Positions 19,347 to 24,656 of a stretch of 24,656 nt of DNA are shown piece after piece (the first letter of the stretch is position 1; each line of letters starts with the position of its first letter). The notes beneath the pieces are model-generated. The model saw only the letters and a list, made by a program, of their open reading frames with translations, had not been told where the DNA came from and ran no database searches. A program made the position numbers and the translations under genes. The stretch comes from CAYLZO01 sp964387775. Lineage in GTDB: Bacteria > Chloroflexota > Anaerolineae > JAAYZQ01. The stretch is from the NCBI GenBank assembly GCA_964387775.1, contig CAYLZO010000051.1, forward strand, positions 1-24,656, in the 5' to 3' direction.

Positions 19347-22300
19347 AGGGTGTCAGCACCTCGTAAATGGTCACTTCCGGGTTGGTGTAGACGACCTCCA
19401 GCTCGCCCTCGGCGGCCATGCGGTCGAACTTGCGCAGGCCCAGCCGGTTGTAATAGACGCGCTCCAGCGGCCCGACGATGACGTAGCGCACCTGGTATTT
19501 GTCCAGGAGCGCCTTGGCCTCGTCGCGGAAGAGGGTGTTGTAGAGGGTGGCGACGTCGTTGGCCCGCGTCCAGACCTCCTGGTCGCCGCCGACGGCCCGT
19601 TGCTGGCGCTGGTGCCAGTTCCAGCCCAGCACGGTGGGCAGCCCGGTGTTGATCGAGTAGCGGCTGCCCCAGCGGTACTCGACCGTCTGCCCCTCCAGGA
19701 TCGTGGGCGAGCCGACCACGTTGTCCAGCAGCCAGCGGATGGCTTGCAGGTCCCACTTGAGCGCGTATTCCCGCTGGTTGATGTCCAGGTAGGTGCCCGT
19801 CTCCATGTAGGCCCAGCCGTCCAGGCCGGGGGCCATGCCCTCCTCGAAGCGGTCGCGGACCTTGGCCGAGGTGGCCAGCGGCGGATAGAGGGCGGCGCAG
19901 AAGAGCAGGAGGGCCAGGACGCCGTTCCACACGGTCCGGCCCCGGATGCCGGGTTCGGGCTCGGCGGCCGGGCGCCTGGTACGGGGCAGCAGCCAGGCCA
20001 GGGCTGCCGCCGCGGCCACGCCCCACAGCAGCCAGACCTGGAGATAGAACTTGAAGACGGTGTTCATCCGCCCGATGTCGCCCTGGATGACGATGACTTC
20101 CACGCCGAGGGTCATGGCCAGGCCCAGCAGCACGAGGTAGGCCCACAGCCGCCGGGTGGGCGACAGCTCGCGGCGCAGCAGAAGGAGGAGGCCCAGGATG
20201 GCGATGGGCAGGCCCAGGGCCAGGACCGACAGGCCGCGATAGGCGTAGCCGCCGGTCTCGACGATGGCCGGGTCGGCGCGGGTGAAGGAGATGAGGCCGG
20301 GGATCAGGAAAAGGAGCTCGACCAGGACGAGGAGCGCAACGGCGATCCAGAAGAGGCCCAGGCGCAGCGGCAGCCGCTTGACGCCGACGATGCGCGCCGC
20401 CCGGCGCAGCCGCCACAGCCGGTCTCGGTAGCGGAGGGTCAGGCGCAGGCGGCGGACCAGGGGATGGTCCCCGGCCTTGACGGCGAGATAACTGACGATG
20501 ACAAAGAGAAAGAGCCCGTGGACGACCAGGTAGGCCCAGATGGGCGTCCGGGTCCCGTTCCAGAGGGCGATGCTGTTGTAAAACGAGCCATAGTGGGCCC
20601 AGAAGGGCCAATAGAGCACCGACCAGCCGAGGGCGAGGAGCAGAAGGAACTTCCAGCCCACGGCCCAGAGGGACCGCCAGCGGAAGCGGCCCTGGCGGGC
20701 AAACTCGGCGATGGCCAGCGTGCCCAGGGCCACGAGCAGGTGGGGCGGCACGTCCCAGGTGTTGGTCGTGCGCATGGCGCCGATGATCAAAGCCCAAGAG
20801 GCAAGAGGCAGGATGCAAGAGGCAGGATGCAAGAGGCAAGATTCTTGCCTCCTGCTTTCTGCTTCCTGCATCTTGCTTCTTGCCTCTTTCACCACGGCCA
20901 AGGCAATTGCCAGCGACAGGAACGTGAGGGGCATGGCGATGAGGTGGGCGTGCAGGTCGGCGTAGAGGAAGGTAAAGAAGGGAAACTCGGTGATGACCGA
21001 CTCGTAGGGCGGGGCCGGGATGGCCCGGCTGGCGTTCCAGTACCACTCCTGGACGCCGATGGGCAGCGCCCGCCCGCCAAAGATTATCTCGAAGGAGCCG
21101 ACGACGACGCGGACCAGCTCGGCCAGGCCGGGGATGGTGCTGTCAAAGGTCTCCATCACCCCCTCGGCCAGCTTGAGGAGGAGCAGGTGGACCTGGCCCA
21201 GGTTGCCCAACACGGCCACAAACACGCCCCCCACCCCGGCGAGATAGAGACGCGAGATAGAGTTAGGGTTGGCGTCAGCGTCCTCTCTATCTCTTCTCTC
21301 TATCAGGTTGTAGGTGACGCTGAAGGCGCCGGTGGCCGTCATGGCAAACCAGGTGGAGAGGACCAGGTTGTAGGCCACGCTGGGCACGATGCCGATGAGC
21401 TTGATCAGCGTGCCGACCATGACCTGGCCGAAATAGTAGTAGTTCAGGTAGCCGCCGGCGAACCAGGGGTCGTAGGGCGGGAACTCGGTGCTCTTGATGA
21501 CGGCGTTGAGGTAGGCGAAATCCATCGGCTTTTCGCCGCCCTTCCACGGGTGCCACAGGTCGGGGTTGCCCCAGCGGATGAGCCAAAAGAGGGCAAAGAA
21601 GGCCAGGAAAAGCCCCTCACTGACGAGGATGAGGCGTCTGTGTGTGCGCCACATCTCGCGGAGGCGCCGGCGCTGGCGGGGCAAAAGCAGCGTCGCGCCG
21701 GAGCCGAGCGCGACCAACCCCAAAGCCAGCAGGATGGTGCCCCGCGAGTAGTGGAGCGGGGTAAGACTGGTCAGCATCCATGCCAGCCAGGCCAGGAGCA
21801 ACACGCCGAGCGGCTTGGCCAGGATCCAGCCCCGGTCGGGCAGCCGGTGCAGGAGGGCGACCGTCAGCGGCGTGGCTGCCAGGCCCAGCACGTAGACGAG
21901 GGCCAGCCAGGAGAAGGTCGGCCAGCGGTTGGGCAGGCTGTTCCGGTCGAAAATCGAGGCCCAGGTGCCGCCCCGTTCCTGGATCTCGCGCTGGGCGGGG
22001 GTGAGCATCAGGTCGTTCATGCCCTCGACGACGTCCTGCTCCTGGGCGTGCTCGCGACGCCACGCGGGCACGTCGCGGGGATTGAGCCAGTGGGGGATCG
22101 TCTCCCAGTCGATGCCGGCCGTGAGCAAGGCCCGCACCCGCTCCCGGTCGTAGTCGTCGGTCTTGCGGTAGATCAGCACCTTGGGATGGTCATAGACCGT
22201 AAACTGCTCCTCGGCCCAGGTGTCGTCGAACTCGAGGCCAAAGAGGCGCGGGTAGGAGTGGAACTCGGCCACCTTTTCAAAGCCCAGCTCCCCGGCAAAG

Positions 22301-24447
22301 AGGAGCTCGTAGTAGCGAGTCGTGACCGGGTAGCGCATGGGCAGGCGCGGGATCGACTGCCACAGCCGCCCGCTGCTCATGCTGATGTAGTCAGCTTCGT
22401 CGAGGACGTTCAGCAGTTGCTCCAGCTTTTGGGGCGTGTCCTCGTCGTAGAGAGTCAGGTCCAGGCCGCGATAGGGGCCGGGGCCGAAGGCCATGCGGCC
22501 ATCCATGCTGAAGGGCAGCGGATCGTCAAAGTGCTCGTTGGCGATGGCCGAGCCCAAGCTGACCAGAGGCGCGCCGCGCACGGCCCGGCTCTGGAAGAGG
22601 TAGGTCTCCTCGGCTGTTAGCTGGACGTCCTCGATGTCGAGGACATGGCGCTGGCCGCCGTCGCCGCCAAAGGTGGCGACAACCTCGGCCTGGGCCAGCA
22701 CGGGGTCCTCGGCGGCGGTGCTGGCGATCTGGACTTCGAAGGCGCCCTCGCTCGGCCCGTCGAGGCCGGTCAGGTTGTTCATCACCACCCGGGTGGCGAC
22801 CAGGTCCTCGGGCGGCGTGAAGGGCGTCGTCTGCCACTGGCCGTTGGCCGCGTAGATGTGGCTCGACGGGAGGGGGACCTGGAGCTGGCCCACCTCGCCC
22901 TCGCCGTCGCGATAGTAGAGCGTGGCGCCGGTCTCGACCGTCTCATAGATCCAGCGGGTGGCCTGGACGCGGGTCACCGGCTCGGTATAGATCTGGATAA
23001 AGGCCCAGGCCCAGGCCAGCGTGCCGAGCAGCACCACCCCGGCCAGCGCCCCCGAGGCGATGCGCAGCCCGCGCCGTCGCGCCCGCGCCCAGTCCCAGGC
23101 GTGGACCACCAGGTAGGCGGCAAAGATCGCCAGGAAAGGGTAGATGGGCAGGAAGTAGCGGATCGACTTGACGAACTGCATTCCCTGCCAGAAAAAGGTC
23201 AGCAGCACCCAAACCAATGGGAGAATGATGAATGATGAATTGTGAATGGTGAATGGTGAATGGCCGATCTCCATTCTCCATTTGCGGAAGAGCTGCACGA
23301 CGGCCAGCCCCACGCCAAGCCAGGCGGCGGCACCCAGCGGCAGGCCCATGCCCCACACGACCATGTTCTCCAAGGGATAGAGCCAGGACGTGCGCTCGGT
23401 CCACTGGCGGCCCCAGGGCAGGTCGGCCTCGCCCGTTTGTTGGGCGCCGGCCTCCAGGATGTCGGCGATCCAGCGGGGATTGGGCATCGCTACGGCGCGG
23501 ATGGGCTCGGGCATCGGCTCAAAGACGGCGCGCCCCCGCTCGCTCCAGGGCGAGGGCACGCTGTCCCACTGGTTGTAACCAGGGCCGGCCCAGGCGTAAG
23601 GCTGGGCCACGCGGAACACGTTGAGGGCGATGATGGCGGCCAAAATCAGCCCGCCGCTGGCCCGCAGCCAGACACCGCCTGGCTCCTGGCCCTCGTTCAC
23701 GCGGCGCCGCAGCCGCAGCCAGCCCCCGAGGGCGACGACGACGACCAGGAGAAAGACGCTCACCTTGCAGGCCAGGGTCAGGCCCATGGCCAGCCCCAGG
23801 TTCACGAACGAGCGCCAGCCGCGCCCCTCGGCCACGTCGAGGGTGAACCACAGGACGAGGGTCACGAAAAAGGTGAGGAAGGTGTCCACGGCGAAATAGT
23901 GGGAGCCCTGGATGTTGAGCACGGTCAGGGCCAGCAGCGCCGAGGCGGCCAGCCCCACCCGCCAGTCAAAGAGACGGCGGGCCAGGAAAAAGAGGAGCAG
24001 CACCGTGCCCAGGTCAAAGAGGCCCGAGAGGACGCGGCCCACCAGGTGGATCTGGTCGTAGCCGGTCCAGGCCGGATGGTCCGCCAGGTACTCGGCCGGA
24101 TCGGGCTGGGTTTCGGCGTAGGCGGTGCGTACGGCATCCATCTGGGTGGCGACGAATTTGGTCAGAAAAAGGGGCAGCGTCCCGTAGAAAAAGACCGTGT
24201 CCTGGTTGCGGGGGTTGAGGGGCGAGTAGCTGGTGTCGAAATACTCGCCCAGGCTGTCGGGCCACTGGATGCGGGTGATGACCATCGCCGTGTGCCGCTC
24301 GTCGGGATGGATGTGGTAGGTGCCCTTGTCCCAGTTGACGTTGTAGAAGCGGAAGGCACCCCCGGTGAGCAAGATGGCGATCAGGGCCAGCAGAATCCCC
24401 GCGCGGCGGGGGATTTTTCGATTTTGCGACCTTTTCTCTGTCAACAT
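19345..24447 (-). CDS. Giant fusion: GT39-like glycosyltransferase + DUF2298 (TIGR03662) membrane protein
   Basis: A 1700-residue protein from ATG 24447 (no strong ribosome site). The N-terminal half (to about residue 830) is a GT39-type transferase: a first membrane segment, then an acidic pair Asp49-Glu50 (HIHPDERHTAM), about ten further membrane segments and a large soluble region. It is joined to a complete DUF2298 unit, with Tyr1003-1005 (LNYYYFGQVM), the Asp1164-X-His1166-X-His1168 motif (YADLHAHLIAMP) and RMNTVFKFYLQVW (about 1460). Its soluble end (GSPTILEGQT, LPTVLGWNWHQRQ, YVIVGPLERVYY) matches the separate DUF2298 protein motif for motif. The fusion implies that the transferase and DUF2298 activities work in one complex. 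Three repeat-derived insertions are translated at about residues 388-409, 1047-1069 and 1187-1218. First gene of the minus-strand cluster, with its own promoter. Confidence 0.86.
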   Translation of the reverse strand: MLTEKRSQNRKIPRRAGILLALIAILLTGGAFRFYNVNWDKGTYHIHPDERHTAMVITRIQWPDSLGEYFDTSYSPLNPRNQDTVFFYGTLPLFLTKFVATQMDAVRTAYAETQPDPAEYLADHPAWTGYDQIHLVGRVLSGLFDLGTVLLLFFLARRLFDWRVGLAASALLALTVLNIQGSHYFAVDTFLTFFVTLVLWFTLDVAEGRGWRSFVNLGLAMGLTLACKVSVFLLVVVVALGGWLRLRRRVNEGQEPGGVWLRASGGLILAAIIALNVFRVAQPYAWAGPGYNQWDSVPSPWSERGRAVFEPMPEPIRAVAMPNPRWIADILEAGAQQTGEADLPWGRQWTERTSWLYPLENMVVWGMGLPLGAAAWLGVGLAVVQLFRKWRMEIGHSPFTIHNSSFIILPLVWVLLTFFWQGMQFVKSIRYFLPIYPFLAIFAAYLVVHAWDWARARRRGLRIASGALAGVVLLGTLAWAWAFIQIYTEPVTRVQATRWIYETVETGATLYYRDGEGEVGQLQVPLPSSHIYAANGQWQTTPFTPPEDLVATRVVMNNLTGLDGPSEGAFEVQIASTAAEDPVLAQAEVVATFGGDGGQRHVLDIEDVQLTAEETYLFQSRAVRGAPLVSLGSAIANEHFDDPLPFSMDGRMAFGPGPYRGLDLTLYDEDTPQKLEQLLNVLDEADYISMSSGRLWQSIPRLPMRYPVTTRYYELLFAGELGFEKVAEFHSYPRLFGLEFDDTWAEEQFTVYDHPKVLIYRKTDDYDRERVRALLTAGIDWETIPHWLNPRDVPAWRREHAQEQDVVEGMNDLMLTPAQREIQERGGTWASIFDRNSLPNRWPTFSWLALVYVLGLAATPLTVALLHRLPDRGWILAKPLGVLLLAWLAWMLTSLTPLHYSRGTILLALGLVALGSGATLLLPRQRRRLREMWRTHRRLILVSEGLFLAFFALFWLIRWGNPDLWHPWKGGEKPMDFAYLNAVIKSTEFPPYDPWFAGGYLNYYYFGQVMVGTLIKLIGIVPSVAYNLVLSTWFAMTATGAFSVTYNLIERRDREDADANPNSISRLYLAGVGGVFVAVLGNLGQVHLLLLKLAEGVMETFDSTIPGLAELVRVVVGSFEIIFGGRALPIGVQEWYWNASRAIPAPPYESVITEFPFFTFLYADLHAHLIAMPLTFLSLAIALAVVKEARSKMQEAESRRQESCLLHPASCILPLASWALIIGAMRTTNTWDVPPHLLVALGTLAIAEFARQGRFRWRSLWAVGWKFLLLLALGWSVLYWPFWAHYGSFYNSIALWNGTRTPIWAYLVVHGLFLFVIVSYLAVKAGDHPLVRRLRLTLRYRDRLWRLRRAARIVGVKRLPLRLGLFWIAVALLVLVELLFLIPGLISFTRADPAIVETGGYAYRGLSVLALGLPIAILGLLLLLRRELSPTRRLWAYLVLLGLAMTLGVEVIVIQGDIGRMNTVFKFYLQVWLLWGVAAAAALAWLLPRTRRPAAEPEPGIRGRTVWNGVLALLLFCAALYPPLATSAKVRDRFEEGMAPGLDGWAYMETGTYLDINQREYALKWDLQAIRWLLDNVVGSPTILEGQTVEYRWGSRYSINTGLPTVLGWNWHQRQQRAVGGDQEVWTRANDVATLYNTLFRDEAKALLDKYQVRYVIVGPLERVYYNRLGLRKFDRMAAEGELEVVYTNPEVTIYEVLTP
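20786..20890. repeat. Long imperfect palindrome translated inside the fusion gene
   Basis: Units of GGCAAGA/GGATGCAAGA repeat from 20796 to 20840 and their complements (CTTGCCTCCTG, TTCCTGCATCTTGC) from 20844 to 20888, around an ATT tip. On the coding strand it gives KMQEAESRRQE...LLHPASCILPLAS, a polar and then cysteine-bearing stretch between two membrane segments of the DUF2298 half. Confidence 0.8.
21240..21305. repeat. Imperfect palindrome (GAGATAGA/TCTATCTC) translated inside the fusion gene
   Basis: GAGATAGAGACGCGAGATAGAG (left, about 21240-21261) faces CTCTCTATCTCTTCTCTCTATC (right, about 21283-21304). The encoded RDREDADANPNSISRLY lies just after the YYY region, where the stand-alone paralogue has VRGVQRKEEQSRPIAFG. 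Confidence 0.7.
23222..23285. repeat. Low-complexity repeat (GAATGATGAAT/GTGAATGGTGAAT) translated inside the fusion gene
   Basis: A run of GAATGATGAATGATGAATTG and GTGAATGGTGAATGG words ends with CTCCATTCTCCATT. It encodes MEIGHSPFTIHNSSFII, between a basic KW segment and a membrane helix of the transferase half. Confidence 0.75.
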
Positions 24448-24496
24448 AAGTTATCTGTGTGCTGTCTGGTGTCAGTGCCGGGCAGTGGTCACCAAG

Positions 24497-24533
24497 TAAG
24501 TGATAGTAGGGGGCATCCCCCTACTATCACTTA
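24497..24533. repeat. 17-bp perfect hairpin in the leader of the fusion gene
   Basis: TAAGTGATAGTAGGGGG (24497-24513) pairs exactly with CCCCCTACTATCACTTA (24517-24533) around a CAT loop. Farther out, GGCAGTGG (24481-24488) can pair with CCACTG (24542-24547). It lies inside the predicted transcript, about 50-86 bases before the ATG. Confidence 0.9.
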
Positions 24534-24557
24534 TCGTTTAGCCACTGACAGTGCCGT

Positions 24558-24586
24558 AGTATAGCATCTTTTAGACGTGGTTGCAA
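24558..24586 (-). promoter_or_regulatory. Promoter of the fusion gene / minus-strand cluster
   Basis: On the minus strand, TTGCAA (24586-24581), 17 bases and TATACT (24563-24558). The predicted start near 24551 gives a leader of about 104 bases carrying the 17-bp hairpin. Sequence 24591-24656 beyond it holds nothing I can identify. Confidence 0.68.
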
Positions 24587-24656
24587 TCCTGGATCTTTCC
24601 TTTGAGAGTTCTGCATAAAAAACCTAGCCAAGCGCGGGCAGTGACCTGCGCCAACT

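Noticed and set aside
19600..22620. A 1006-codon plus-strand open frame opposite the fusion gene
   Set aside because: Asp/Gln/Gly/Val-rich shadow of a hydrophobic protein on the other strand; no motif or ribosome site, while the minus-strand frame has conserved motifs.
24591..24656. Gene or RNA at the right edge
   Set aside because: The last 66 bases show no frame, stem-loop or tRNA-like pattern that could be supported.

Overview
The window is 24.7 kb of GC-rich bacterial DNA. It most resembles a Chloroflexota genome of the Anaerolineae/Caldilineae type. The evidence is the paired occurrence of the membrane families TIGR03662 (DUF2298, 'Chlor_Arch_YYY') and TIGR03663 (Agl23-like), many short palindromic dispersed repeats that even enter coding regions in frame, and promoters of ordinary TTGACA/TATAAT type. 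The assignment is an inference; no rRNA or other marker is present.

Left part (1-9368). A response regulator (cut by the window edge) and its sensor kinase are followed by a B12-binding-type radical SAM protein that has its own consensus promoter and may be leaderless. Next come a (p)ppGpp-hydrolase-like HD protein (minus strand), a small membrane protein with a PH-like tail (plus) and an FGGY sugar kinase (minus). The kinase is divergent from a plus-strand unit of glmU, a CNNM/CorC-like membrane protein and cytidine deaminase. The glmU unit has a long leader (about 6017-6234) that folds on paper into four stem-loops and carries a possible nine-codon upstream ORF.

Right part (9434-24447). 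Seven genes lie on the minus strand with gaps of 7 to 171 bases. In transcription order they are a 1700-residue fusion of a GT39-like glycosyltransferase with a DUF2298 domain, a REP-associated tyrosine transposase (RAYT), an ECF sigma factor, a membrane-anchored probable anti-sigma protein, a stand-alone DUF2298 protein, a divergent GT39-like protein, and an Agl23-like transferase fused to a six-repeat NHL propeller. The likely theme is assembly of a surface glycan or glycoprotein under sigma/anti-sigma control. The chemistry is unknown.

A second layer runs through everything: at least nine different inverted repeats. Several touch or supply stop codons, and seven low-complexity or palindromic segments are translated in frame inside five genes. 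The RAYT is a candidate agent for some of this spread. The most interesting points are the DUF2298/Agl23 sigma-linked cluster, the structured glmU leader, the in-frame repeat insertions (including one in the ATP-lid region of the sensor kinase), and a 4 x 7-bp tandem repeat at the start of one transferase gene that could switch it by slippage.
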